Assembly (NCBI RefSeq): GCF_002455975.1
Contig: NZ_DKLM01000143.1
Span: 24,418 to 62,287, forward strand
Source: Clostridium sp. UBA6640
GTDB lineage: Bacteria > Bacillota > Clostridia > Clostridiales > Clostridiaceae
Direction: 5' to 3'
DNA length: 37,870 nt
A program made the translations under genes and the position numbers. This document shows, piece by piece, positions 1 through 8,600 of the stretch. A model generated the notes under the pieces. That model was given only the letters and a program-made list of their open reading frames with translations, was not told where the DNA came from and made no database searches. How positions within the stretch are numbered: the first letter of the stretch is position 1; every line of letters starts with the position of its first letter.

Positions 1-2
1 AG

Positions 3-125
3 AAATTTACAGATATTTTAGTAGATGAACATATTAATGCAAAAAGGTATAAAAAACCATTTATAAATAATAATAGAACAATAGGGGTGATTATTAGAAG
101 TGAAACTTTATTTAAGATATTGTAG
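3..125 (+). CDS. C-terminal end of an unidentified protein (partial)
   Basis: An open frame enters from the left edge and runs about 40 codons to a TAG stop at 123-125. The visible tail is basic and ends in the residues RSETLFKIL. Both other forward frames have early stops, so this is the only frame that can be open. I do not recognise the family; too little is inside the window. The 139 bases between this stop and cooS hold no other gene, and cooS has its own strong ribosome binding site, so co-transcription cannot be judged. Confidence 0.4.
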   Translation, partial: KFTDILVDEHINAKRYKKPFINNNRTIGVIIRSETLFKIL

Positions 126-264
126 AGCTCCTTTTGTTTTGTAAATAGTAAATTAATATAAACCTAATTATATATGTAAATTAAAGGTTTAGCATAAAAG
201 CAAAGGAAGGTATGGAATTAAATATTTTATTAAGCTGTAAATAAAGGATAGGAGGTATATTAAA

Positions 265-2178
265 ATGAGTGAAACTATATTAGAAAAAACTGAAGGACGT
301 GTTAGTTATCACGATTCTGTAGAAGAAATGCTAATAAGGATTAGAGAAGATGGCATGTCAAACGTATTTGATAGATGGGCATCTCAAGAAAAAATTAGAT
401 GTAAGTTTTGCCTAGAGGGATTAAGTTGCCAATTATGCTCTCACGGCCCATGTAGAATTAATCTTAAAGGGGAACAGGGTAAAGGTGTTTGTGGTATTGG
501 GCCAGATGCCATGGCAATGAGAAATATGTTATTAAGAAATATTATGGGAGCTGGTACATATGGACACCATGCCTATGAAGCTTTTAGAACATTAAGGGCA
601 ACTGGAGAAGGAAAAACTCCATTCACAATTAAAGATGTAGATAAGCTTAGATGGATGTGTGACAAGGTTGGAATTAATACAAATCAAGATATTAATAAAA
701 TGGCTATAGACTTAGCTAATTTTTTAGAAGCTGAAATGGGTAAGGATATTGAAGAACCGAGTGTTATGGTAGATGTATTTGCACCAAGAAAGAGAAAAAA
801 GGTTTGGAAAGATCTTGGAATATATCCTTCAGGGGTAGTTCATGAAGAACAAAATGCAGTAGCAAGCTGTCTAACAAATGTTGACGGAGATTATGTATCT
901 CTAGCAAAAAAATCATTAAGTTTAGGGTTAGCCACTATTTATACAGCACAAATAGGCCTTGAAATGGTGCAGGATATATTATTTGGAACTCCTACTCCCC
1001 ATGAGGTAGATGTTGATTTAGGAATTATGGACCCAGAATACGTAAATATTGTATTTAATGGGCATCAACCTTGGCCTGGGGTAGCTACTCTACAAAAGGC
1101 AAAGATGCAGGAAGTACAGGAGAGAGCAAAAGCAGCTGGTGCAAAAGGGCTTAGAATAGTTGGCTCAATTGAAACAGGTCAGGAATTATTGCAAAGATTT
1201 GAAGTAGATGATGTATTTGTAGGGCTTATGGGGAACTGGTTAGCAATAGAGCCACTTTTGGCTACTGGTACAGTTGATGTTTTGGCAATGGAGGAAAACT
1301 GCTCTCCACCTGCAATAGATCATTATGCTGAAAAATACCAAGTAACATTAGTAGGAGTAAGTACTATCATTGGTATTCCTGGGCTAAATCATATGATTCC
1401 TTATAGTCCTTCAAAAGTAGATGAAATGGCGGATAAACTAATAGATCTAGCGATAGAAAACTTTAAAAAAAGAAAAGACAATATTGTGCCTAAGGTTCCT
1501 AAAATGAAACAGAAGGCAATAGCAGGATTTTCTACTGAAGCTGTTGTAAAAGCTTTAGGAAATAGATTAGATCCATTAGTAGATGTTATTGCAGCAGGTA
1601 AAATTAAAGGAATAGTAGCTTTAGCCAATTGTTCCACTTTAAGAAATGGTCCTCAAGATTGGAACACAATTAATTTAGTAAAAGAATTGATTAAAAAAGA
1701 CATCTTAGTTGTAGCAGGTGGATGTGGTAATCATGCACTTGAAGTAGCAGGACTATGTAATTTAGATGCAATAAATATGGCTGGTGAAGGACTAAAAGAA
1801 GTATGTAATGGGCTGAAAATTCCTCCAGTTTTAAGTTTTGGAACCTGCACTGATACAGGAAGAATATCTATGCTTGTTACAGAACTGGCTAACCATCTTG
1901 ATGTTGATATACCAGAGCTTCCTATTGCTGTAACAGCTCCTGAGTGGATGGAGCAAAAAGCTACCATAGATGGTGTATTTGCTGTAGCTTATGGGGCCTA
2001 TACACATTTATCTCCAACTCCATTTTTAACAGGTGCAAAACAACTTGTAAAACTACTTACTGAAGATGTAGAGGGATTAACAGGTGGTAAAATTGCATTA
2101 GGTGATGACCCAAGAGAAGTAGCTAATAATATTGAGAAACATATATTAAATAAGAGAAAAGGTTTGGGGTTAGATTAA
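265..2178 (+). CDS. cooS: CooS-like Ni/Fe carbon monoxide dehydrogenase family protein with altered active-site cluster
   Basis: A 637-residue protein of the anaerobic CO dehydrogenase catalytic-subunit family, full length and collinear with the family. The N-terminal ferredoxin-like region has C46-x2-C49, a spacing known for [2Fe-2S] D-clusters, and the B-cluster cysteines C55, C58, C63 and C76. Aligned from memory to Carboxydothermus CODH-II, the cluster C ligands are H267, C346, C456, C487 and C528, but the Cys295 position is Glu303 (motif GSIETGQE). K565 matches the catalytic lysine; of the proton-relay histidines only H101 is clearly kept. Family knowledge: the CooS-V type, which lacks one cluster C cysteine, carries an Fe/S/oxo cluster and does not oxidise CO. 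I infer this protein is of that kind. No cooC, cooF or acetyl-CoA synthase gene is nearby. The start is supported by AGGAGG eight bases upstream. Confidence 0.9.
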   Translation: MSETILEKTEGRVSYHDSVEEMLIRIREDGMSNVFDRWASQEKIRCKFCLEGLSCQLCSHGPCRINLKGEQGKGVCGIGPDAMAMRNMLLRNIMGAGTYGHHAYEAFRTLRATGEGKTPFTIKDVDKLRWMCDKVGINTNQDINKMAIDLANFLEAEMGKDIEEPSVMVDVFAPRKRKKVWKDLGIYPSGVVHEEQNAVASCLTNVDGDYVSLAKKSLSLGLATIYTAQIGLEMVQDILFGTPTPHEVDVDLGIMDPEYVNIVFNGHQPWPGVATLQKAKMQEVQERAKAAGAKGLRIVGSIETGQELLQRFEVDDVFVGLMGNWLAIEPLLATGTVDVLAMEENCSPPAIDHYAEKYQVTLVGVSTIIGIPGLNHMIPYSPSKVDEMADKLIDLAIENFKKRKDNIVPKVPKMKQKAIAGFSTEAVVKALGNRLDPLVDVIAAGKIKGIVALANCSTLRNGPQDWNTINLVKELIKKDILVVAGGCGNHALEVAGLCNLDAINMAGEGLKEVCNGLKIPPVLSFGTCTDTGRISMLVTELANHLDVDIPELPIAVTAPEWMEQKATIDGVFAVAYGAYTHLSPTPFLTGAKQLVKLLTEDVEGLTGGKIALGDDPREVANNIEKHILNKRKGLGLD

Positions 2179-2295
2179 TTAATATATAAAGTTAAAGTAT
2201 ATCTAATATTAAATTTTTTATATAGTAAATATAGTTAACTAAAAGCATTATAAAATACAGAAAGCATAAGACTTTGATATATGTCATAAGTATAT

Positions 2296-2334
2296 AAAAG
2301 ACCTACAGTGTAACGGCACTGTAGGTCTTTTGAG
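2296..2334 (+). terminator. Terminator-like hairpin after cooS
   Basis: A perfect 15-bp stem (2296-2310 with 2317-2331) with a 6-base loop, ending in four T residues. It lies about 118 bases after the cooS stop. The stem starts with AAAAG and ends with CTTTT, so it could work on both strands. The T-tract after the stem is short. Confidence 0.7.
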
Positions 2335-2397
2335 GATATATTTTGTAAAATAGTGGCTAACCATGTAGGAGAGTTTTCCCATTTTTCCTATCACTAT

Positions 2398-2502
2398 TTA
2401 AGAGCTTGTATTGTAAGCAATCTTTAAGAATATATCTAAAAATGCCTGAACTCTATTAGAATTATATATTGTTTAAGGTATTGATATATAAGTTTCAGCA
2501 AA
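2398..2502 (-). pseudogene. Possible remnant of a LysR-type regulator C-terminus
   Basis: On the minus strand a frame ending at a TAA (2398-2400) reads ETYISIP, stop, TIYNSNRVQAFLDIFLK. This resembles the last strand and helix of LysR substrate-binding domains, where a residue run like RVQAFLDF near the C-terminus is typical. An in-frame stop interrupts it and nothing upstream continues the domain. I see only about 35 codons, so the assignment is tentative; chance similarity is possible. Confidence 0.25.
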
Positions 2503-2575
2503 ATGTAGAAAGTTTTAAGTATATAGATTCGAATCCAAAGGTATTAATTCAGAATTTTGCTAGTACACCATAAAT

Positions 2576-2612
2576 AAAGCTAGAGAGATTAATAGTTCTC
2601 TAGCTTTTTTAT
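2576..2612 (+). terminator. Rho-independent terminator
   Basis: An 11-bp stem (2576-2586 with 2597-2607) with a 10-base loop, followed by a run of T residues. It stands alone between gene remnants, which suggests it once ended a gene that has since been lost. It may also insulate the following promoter from cooS transcription. Confidence 0.7.
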
Positions 2613-2769
2613 CTTTAACAATTTTGAATTATTCAGATTGCTTTTGGTCTATTCGTAAGAGTAAAAAGACAGATTAGTTCTATTTTTATAATTTTTCATT
2701 TTTAAGCTCTTTTAAAATGACTTCAATTTCGACTGCCATATCTCTATATTTTATTATATCGACAATTTA

Positions 2770-2798
2770 TTGAAATAATGTGGATTTAATGGTATAAT
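2770..2798 (+). promoter_or_regulatory. Sigma-A-type promoter for the coupling-protein gene
   Basis: TTGAAA at 2770-2775 and TATAAT at 2793-2798 with the ideal 17-base spacing. Transcription would begin near 2805, leaving a leader of about 85 bases before the ATG at 2891. It is the best visible promoter for the first gene of the pilus-like locus. Confidence 0.65.
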
Positions 2799-2890
2799 AT
2801 TACTTAATTTCAAGAATTTTAAATTATAATGTAGTAAAGGGTCATATCAGGAAATAGTTGTTAATGAATTTATACATTAAGGGGGAAGTT

Positions 2891-4702
2891 ATGAAAGAGA
2901 AAAAAGGGCTGATAATATTTTCAATTTTATTTGCTATATTATGTATTGGTATTCCTATTCTAGCTAGAATTTTTAGAGAAACAATAGAATTATACAGATT
3001 TGATTTCTCTTTATTTCCAAGTAACTACATAAAAGCGATAATTTTAAGTTTAGAAACCTATAGAAGCTTTCTAAACTTAAAAAATCCAATTAATGGATTA
3101 GGACTGGTTGTAATTATTATATTTTTGATTTCTTACATTATCAATAGATTAGGATTGTTTAAGGTTAAAGACAAATTTGAACAATTTGAAGGTTATGGAT
3201 CTCATGGTACAAGTAGATGGCAAAGTGATAAAGAAATTAAAGATAACTATTATAAAGATAATTTAGGTTGGTTTTTAGGAACTATAGAAAAGAATAAAAC
3301 TTATGATATTGGTATGAGAGCGGCCTATCATCCTGTAAATGGTGAGCTAAATATGCAGCAAGTAGTAATTGGGCCACCAGGTTCAAATAAAACTACGGGA
3401 TTTGTATTAAACAATATATTTCATATATGTAATGTATATAAGGATAAAAAAGAAAAAGCAGATATTATAATAACAGATCCTAAAAGTGAATTATATTCCC
3501 TTACCGCAGATTATTTAGAGAAAAATGGATATGATGTTAAAGTTCTTGATTTTATACACTTAACATATGGTGATTGCCTAAATCCTTTAGATTTTATAAA
3601 TGATGATAAATCACTAATGGAAATAGCAAAAGGATATATTGATTCTGTTGAAAGTTCTAATGGAGACAAATCTAGTGGTGATATGGCCTTTTGGAACAAT
3701 CAAGAAGCTCAGTTATTAGCAGCTCTTATAGGTTTTGTAAAACAAGCTTACCCAAAAGAAAAGCAAACTTTTTCAGAGATTGCTCAAATATTAACTAGTG
3801 AAGATGTCAGTGATATAGATAATGCTAGATATTTTTTTGAGGATAACAATATAAAAGGAGCAGCAAGACAACTTTGGAATAACTTTTTAATGTTAGCTGA
3901 AAGTGAAAGAACTAGATCCAATATATTAGGAGGATTATCCGAAAAATTAAAATTATTTTCAATAAAAGGAATACAAAATATAACAAGTAGAACTACCGTA
4001 GATATAGGCGAAATAGGGACAATGAAGGATAAACCTATAACTTTATTTATTTTAATTCCTGATAGCGATAGAACTTTTGCACCGATTATAAATGTAGTAG
4101 TAAATACCTTATTTAAGCAGCTATATAAAACAGCTTATAATACTAAAAATAAGCTGGAATTTCCAGTATATTTTTTACTAGAGGAAATGGCTAACATAGG
4201 AAAAATTCCAGGAATTCAAGAAATGCTTGGAACTATGAGAGGAAGACGAATATATCCTATGATGATATGGCAATCACTTTCACAAATGAAAGATCGTTAT
4301 GGTGATAAAGGCTTTGAAGATATCATGTCCATGTGTGATACCCATGTTTACTTAGGGGTGAACGATCAATTTACAGCAAAGTATTGTAGTGATAGTTTAG
4401 GAAACACAACTATTAAAGTTCAAGGATTATCTCAAAAGAGTGAAGGTGGGCTATTTAGCATTAATGAAAAATCCGGTAGTGAAAACTATCAGCAAAGAAA
4501 TTTGCTAATGATTGATGAATGTATGAGATTAGATAATAAAAAAATGATAATAAGGCAGAGAGCTAAAAATCCTATACTACTCAATAAAGTTCAATATAAA
4601 TATTGGGAATATAATCTTTGCGAAAGTAAAGAAATATTTGATTTAAAAACTATAGAAGAAAATGAAGAAATTAAAGAGGATAACTTTTGTAAAAGTGTGT
4701 AG
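2891..4702 (+). CDS. VirD4/TraG-type coupling ATPase (T4CP-like)
   Basis: A 603-residue membrane ATPase of the VirD4/TraG type IV secretion coupling family. These proteins deliver DNA-protein or protein substrates to a membrane channel. Two transmembrane segments lie near the N-terminus (about 8-27 and 75-97). A P-loop GPPGSNKT follows at 161-168, a Walker B strand IIITDPKSE ends in D196, and the second conserved acidic motif LLEEMANIGKIPG has E431-E432. The P-loop has Asn where Gly is usual before the lysine. An upstream ATG at 2858 is in frame, but AAGGGGG directly before 2891 favours the later start. It is separated by 134 bases from the Tad-like genes that follow on the same strand. No relaxase or VirB4 gene is visible. 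The family is secure; the substrate is unknown. Confidence 0.85.
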   Translation: MKEKKGLIIFSILFAILCIGIPILARIFRETIELYRFDFSLFPSNYIKAIILSLETYRSFLNLKNPINGLGLVVIIIFLISYIINRLGLFKVKDKFEQFEGYGSHGTSRWQSDKEIKDNYYKDNLGWFLGTIEKNKTYDIGMRAAYHPVNGELNMQQVVIGPPGSNKTTGFVLNNIFHICNVYKDKKEKADIIITDPKSELYSLTADYLEKNGYDVKVLDFIHLTYGDCLNPLDFINDDKSLMEIAKGYIDSVESSNGDKSSGDMAFWNNQEAQLLAALIGFVKQAYPKEKQTFSEIAQILTSEDVSDIDNARYFFEDNNIKGAARQLWNNFLMLAESERTRSNILGGLSEKLKLFSIKGIQNITSRTTVDIGEIGTMKDKPITLFILIPDSDRTFAPIINVVVNTLFKQLYKTAYNTKNKLEFPVYFLLEEMANIGKIPGIQEMLGTMRGRRIYPMMIWQSLSQMKDRYGDKGFEDIMSMCDTHVYLGVNDQFTAKYCSDSLGNTTIKVQGLSQKSEGGLFSINEKSGSENYQQRNLLMIDECMRLDNKKMIIRQRAKNPILLNKVQYKYWEYNLCESKEIFDLKTIEENEEIKEDNFCKSV

Positions 4703-4836
4703 AGACAGTATAAATATAAAAGTAATATGACTTAGAGATAAGAAATAACATAAATACATTTGAAATAGTAGATTAAGCTTATACAAAAAGATTATTTACA
4801 ATTTGAAATAATGTAATTTACTTAAAGGAGAAGTTT

Positions 4837-6084
4837 ATGTTAAAAATTATACCTTTAATAAAATCGGAAGATAGTTATAGGAGAATAAAGTCAGAGTTTA
4901 ATTCTATTGATTTTGAAGAGCAAATAACATCATTAGAAAATCTTCAAGAAAAGATGGTTATATGTGATTATGATATAGCTATTGTAGATATTAGAATATC
5001 GTGGTATGAACAGGCTTTGGATTTACTAAAAAGAAGTGAAATTTGTATAGTTTTATTCAAGGGAGATTTTCAAGATTTAGCCAATAAATTGAATGATGCT
5101 ATAAATGAAGTGAAAATAAAAATATCTAAATTAGAAGAAAATAAAGGCACAAATAAAAAAAGTGAACCAGAGATTAAATATGTCTATTTAGATAGGCCTT
5201 CTGTTGAAAATGAGCCTAAGATTGAAATTAAAGAAGTTGAGAAAATAGTTGAAAAAATAATTGAAGTAGAAAAACCTATTATTATTGAAAAGGAAGTAGA
5301 AAGAGAAGTAGAAATTGAAGTAATAGATACTGCAACTATAGCAGTTGTGTCTAGCTGTAGTAATGGGAAATCATTTATTACTTGGAATGTAGCACATGGT
5401 TTTGCCAGCAGAGGATACAATACTTCAGTTATAAATTTAGATAAAGGATATAGTGCTAATATCTACTATTCAATAGATGGGGAAGAAGAAAGTGCTTTAA
5501 AACATGTAAGTAAAGTCAAAAACTTTAATAAAATTCTGGACAAGGCTTATTATGTTAATGAAAATCTTAGAATATTTACAAGTGAATTATGTAGTGAAGA
5601 AGAGTTGAATAATGAAGAGTTTCTCAAAATTTTGAACTTAGTACAAGCTGATAGTCAAATTACAATTATAGATTGTAATTCAGAAATAAATGATTTATTA
5701 AAATCAGCTATATCATACAGTTCTTCTATATTATTTATTTTTGATAATGATAACATGCATTACAATTTGAATGAAAGAATGGTTAAAAAAATAAATGATA
5801 TATTTAATCCTCGAAAAACTGTTGTAGTATTAAACAACATATTTTATGAAGGATCAGAATTAAAAAATACCATAAGATTTATTAAAAATATGAAGTTGAA
5901 TTTTAAGGATATAGTAACTATAAAAAATTGTGGAGCAGCTGCTACGGATATGATGTTTACAAATACTTGTCCTTATATCTCTAGCAAAGATGAAAAATTT
6001 AAAAATGATATGGATGAATTAATGAATAGTTTAAAGTCTAAGGGGAAAAAGAAGACTTTATTTCAGAAACTATTTAGAAAGTAG
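4837..6084 (+). CDS. CpaE/MinD-like protein with receiver-like N-domain and charged coil
   Basis: A 415-residue predicted cytoplasmic protein. Residues 1-95 look like a receiver-type alpha/beta fold (DYDIAIVDIRIS), as in CpaE/TadZ pilus-localisation proteins. Residues about 125-165 are a Glu/Lys/Val/Ile-rich stretch with repeated IVEKIIEVEKP-like units, probably an extended coil. Residues 166-400 follow the MinD/ParA layout, but the P-loop reads SSCSNGKS (172-179), without the usual KGGxGKT lysine. The C-terminus is very basic (KGKKKTLFQKLFRK), possibly a membrane-binding tail. It is the first gene of a tight cluster; the next starts 18 bases later. TadZ/CpaE proteins position Tad pili at a cell pole, and I infer a similar role here. 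Confidence 0.6.
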   Translation: MLKIIPLIKSEDSYRRIKSEFNSIDFEEQITSLENLQEKMVICDYDIAIVDIRISWYEQALDLLKRSEICIVLFKGDFQDLANKLNDAINEVKIKISKLEENKGTNKKSEPEIKYVYLDRPSVENEPKIEIKEVEKIVEKIIEVEKPIIIEKEVEREVEIEVIDTATIAVVSSCSNGKSFITWNVAHGFASRGYNTSVINLDKGYSANIYYSIDGEEESALKHVSKVKNFNKILDKAYYVNENLRIFTSELCSEEELNNEEFLKILNLVQADSQITIIDCNSEINDLLKSAISYSSSILFIFDNDNMHYNLNERMVKKINDIFNPRKTVVVLNNIFYEGSELKNTIRFIKNMKLNFKDIVTIKNCGAAATDMMFTNTCPYISSKDEKFKNDMDELMNSLKSKGKKKTLFQKLFRK

Positions 6085-6102
6085 TACAAGAAGGGAGTAG
6101 TT

Positions 6103-6966
6103 ATGTTAAAAAAGACTTATTTAACTAAGGAACAACAAATTAAAAGAAGTTTTAAAAAAGGACTAATAGTAAGTTTTATAATTGCAATTGGTGTAGTTAT
6201 AGTATACCAATTTTATATAATCCCAGAAGTGAAAAAGTCAGAAAAATCTAAATTGTTAGCTGATTTATCGAAGAAAGAGAATCAAATGGGTATTATAGCA
6301 CTAAATAAGGATATTAATCAAGGAGAATTAATAACAGAAGATATGATTAAGACGGTAACCTATGATAAAGAATTATTACCCACAGATATTTTAAAAGATA
6401 GAGAAGAAATAGAAGATAAAGTAGCCAGAATGAATTTAAAGGCTAATACAATAGTGACTAATTCAATGTTACTAGAAAGAGAAGATATTCTAACTACAGA
6501 TCTAAGAAAGCAAGATTTTGATCACATTTTACTTAATGTAAATTTACAACCAGGAAATTTTATAGATATAAGATATAGAAAAAAGGATGGTAGTGATTTT
6601 GTAGTGGCTTCCAAGAAAAAAATACTTGATAGAAATGATGGAATAATGATAACTAATATTACAGAAAAGGAAAGAAATTATATTAACAATTCTACAGTAT
6701 TAGCATCATTAACGGGAGCAGTATTATATACAACTATATATGTAGATCCAGAAAATCAGCCGCCAGCTAAAATTACTTATGAAATAAATAAAAACGTAAA
6801 AGAGATTATAGAAAAGGATCCTAATGTAATTAGAAGTTCGCAGGAAGAGTTAAAAAACAGAATAAATCAAGAAAATAATAATGGAAACAATAAGGAAGAG
6901 ATAGATATCACTAAAAATCATAGTGATAAATCAAAAGATGAGTTTAAACCTATGTTTATAGAGTAG
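6103..6966 (+). CDS. CpaB/RcpC-like SAF-domain pilus assembly protein
   Basis: A 287-residue protein with one membrane anchor at about 20-40 and a SAF-type domain at about 62-125 (ALNKDINQGELITEDMI, then VARMNLKANTIVTNSML). This is the pattern of CpaB/RcpC proteins of Flp/Tad pilus systems. The rest of the extracytoplasmic part is beta-rich, and the last 50 residues are Asn/Lys/Glu-rich and probably disordered. In Gram-negatives CpaB works with the outer-membrane secretin. No secretin exists here, so in a Gram-positive it probably sits at the membrane-wall interface. It sits 18 bases after the CpaE-like gene and 13 before the next ATPase-like gene, consistent with one operon. Confidence 0.7.
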   Translation: MLKKTYLTKEQQIKRSFKKGLIVSFIIAIGVVIVYQFYIIPEVKKSEKSKLLADLSKKENQMGIIALNKDINQGELITEDMIKTVTYDKELLPTDILKDREEIEDKVARMNLKANTIVTNSMLLEREDILTTDLRKQDFDHILLNVNLQPGNFIDIRYRKKDGSDFVVASKKKILDRNDGIMITNITEKERNYINNSTVLASLTGAVLYTTIYVDPENQPPAKITYEINKNVKEIIEKDPNVIRSSQEELKNRINQENNNGNNKEEIDITKNHSDKSKDEFKPMFIE

Positions 6967-6979
6967 GAGGAACAGGAAT

Positions 6980-7714
6980 ATGGATATCAGTTTATTTATA
7001 GGGGCAAATGGTACAGGTAGAAGTCATACAATGATCATATTAGCTAAAATATTAGCTAAGTTAGGTAATATTATATTAGTTATAGATACAACTAATAGTC
7101 AGGGGATATTTAACTATTTTGAATATAATACTGATGTAGAAAGTGAGGTGTCCTTAACAGAATTTAATCCAATTATTAGGGAGGAAATATCGATATTAGT
7201 TGATAATCCTTTAAACTGTAATAGGTTAGATATAGATTATAAAATTTTATTAGAAAATGTAGAACTAAATAAATATAATTATATATTTATTGAAGTTGAT
7301 GGGGTAGTGGATAATAGATTGGTAAAAGAAAGTAGCAGGATTTTTATCACTCAGAATAGTGATAAGGATAAACTAATAAGAAACAAAAAAATTTTAAAGG
7401 AACTAAATATAAATTCTACTAAACTCCATTTTATATTTAATCAAATTGTTGATAGTAGATATGACAAAAGGTATTTATTAGAGGAGTTACTCTCTAGTTT
7501 GAATAATAAAATAGCAGTCTTAAATAATGAAGACGTAGAAATTCCATTTTTAGAAGAAGATTTAATATGGAGCTATGAAAATAAATTAGATGGAAAAATA
7601 TCACTCAAAGGATATTCAGAGTATTTCAAAAAGGCAATGTATGAGCTCACTAATATAATTACTTTTGTGGATAGTAAAACATTTAAAAAGATAACCAGTG
7701 AAAGGCGGGTTTAG
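6980..7714 (+). CDS. MinD-like P-loop protein with Arg-substituted Walker A
   Basis: A 244-residue protein starting with a beta strand and the loop GANGTGRS (8-15). It resembles a P-loop in which the essential Lys is Arg. LAKLGNIILVIDTTNSQG follows, as in MinD/ParA-type proteins where a second Asp-containing strand follows the first helix. A later strand (YIFIEVDG) fits a Walker B. No membrane segment is visible. The start has GGAGG seven to eight bases upstream, overlapping the previous stop region; the next gene begins two bases after its stop. It is the second of three such proteins in the cluster. The fold is inferred from pattern only; it may bind nucleotide weakly or be a scaffold partner. 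Confidence 0.5.
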   Translation: MDISLFIGANGTGRSHTMIILAKILAKLGNIILVIDTTNSQGIFNYFEYNTDVESEVSLTEFNPIIREEISILVDNPLNCNRLDIDYKILLENVELNKYNYIFIEVDGVVDNRLVKESSRIFITQNSDKDKLIRNKKILKELNINSTKLHFIFNQIVDSRYDKRYLLEELLSSLNNKIAVLNNEDVEIPFLEEDLIWSYENKLDGKISLKGYSEYFKKAMYELTNIITFVDSKTFKKITSERRV

Positions 7715-7716
7715 AG

Positions 7717-8592
7717 ATGCAAATAGCATTTTGGAGTAATTATCATGGACAAGCAGGAGTAACTTCAAATACTATAGCTACAGCCATTTATATAGCAATG
7801 AATTATGATTTTAAAATATTACTTACCCATACTCAATATAGTAAATCTAATATGGAAAATGCATTTTTTAGTGACAGCGAAAATAAAAGCTCCATTAATT
7901 TTGATGATATAGGAATAGATTCTATTGAAAGACTAAGTAAATCAGGTAGATTAAGCTCTAATGAATTTAGTAGCTATACTAAAACATTAATTGATAATAG
8001 ATTAGATATTCTAACCGGAAGTAGTAAATGCAAAAAAGAACTATTTGAGGACATGTCTAATAGCATTATAAAGATTTTAGATTGTGCTAATGAAGCTTAT
8101 GATTTAGTTCTAGTAGATTTAAATTCTGGAATGGAAAATGATATAACTAATAAAGTTCTAAAACAATCAGATATTATAGTTGTAAATTTGTCTCAAAATG
8201 AAAGAGTTATAAGAGAGTACTTTAATAAAAAGGAATTGAAAGAAGTTTTAGAAAGTAAAAAGATTATTATAGCTTTAGGTAGATATGATTTTAATAGTAA
8301 GTGTAGTAGTAGATATGTAAAAAAGGTTTATAACTATAAGGATAACATATATTGTATACCATATAGTTCGGAATTCATGGATTCTAATAATAACCATAGT
8401 GTATTAAATTTTTTTCTTTCAAATAGGAAAGTGAAAAGTAATAGTAATAATTATTTATTTTTTAAAGAGGTAGAAATGCTATGCAATAATATATTAGAAA
8501 ATATTAATACTGATATTGAAAATTTAGAAAAGCCAATAGAACATTACGGAATATTAAAGCAATTTAAATTACTTTTAGGAATGAGTTCATAG
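7717..8592 (+). CDS. CpaE/MinD-like protein with degenerate P-loop (HGQAGVTS type)
   Basis: A 291-residue protein with N-terminal MQIAFWSNYHGQAGVTSNTIA. A P-loop-like turn (HGQAGVTS, 10-17) has no lysine. The DLVLVDLNSGME strand matches the MinD switch II/Walker B position, and IIVVNLSQNERVIREYF matches the following beta-alpha unit. This variant (a loop such as HGQ-G-TSN) recurs in clostridial proteins of unknown role that I recall near TadA-like genes. The neighbouring motor ATPase starts 9 bases after its stop with its own GGTGGAG site. It is probably a localisation or assembly factor for the pilus-like machine; the biochemical role is not known. Confidence 0.5.
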   Translation: MQIAFWSNYHGQAGVTSNTIATAIYIAMNYDFKILLTHTQYSKSNMENAFFSDSENKSSINFDDIGIDSIERLSKSGRLSSNEFSSYTKTLIDNRLDILTGSSKCKKELFEDMSNSIIKILDCANEAYDLVLVDLNSGMENDITNKVLKQSDIIVVNLSQNERVIREYFNKKELKEVLESKKIIIALGRYDFNSKCSSRYVKKVYNYKDNIYCIPYSSEFMDSNNNHSVLNFFLSNRKVKSNSNNYLFFKEVEMLCNNILENINTDIENLEKPIEHYGILKQFKLLLGMSS

Positions 8593-8600
8593 GTGGAGAT

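Larger units (their letters stand above)
2179..2890. other. Intergenic region with terminators, gene remnants and a promoter
   Basis: About 700 bases with no intact gene. It holds a 15-bp hairpin after cooS, a second hairpin with a T-tract, a LysR-like remnant on the minus strand and a promoter for the coupling-protein gene, each listed separately. A further minus-strand scrap at 2686-2763 reads as 26 codons ending KELKNEKL before a TAA and looks like the helical tail of a lost gene. Together this suggests a graveyard where regulator genes decayed at the left edge of the accessory locus. Confidence 0.5.

Noticed and set aside
2524..2540. tRNA T-arm-like GATTCGAATC
   Set aside because: It is a short palindrome. 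No acceptor, D-arm or anticodon arm pairs around it and no CCA end is present.
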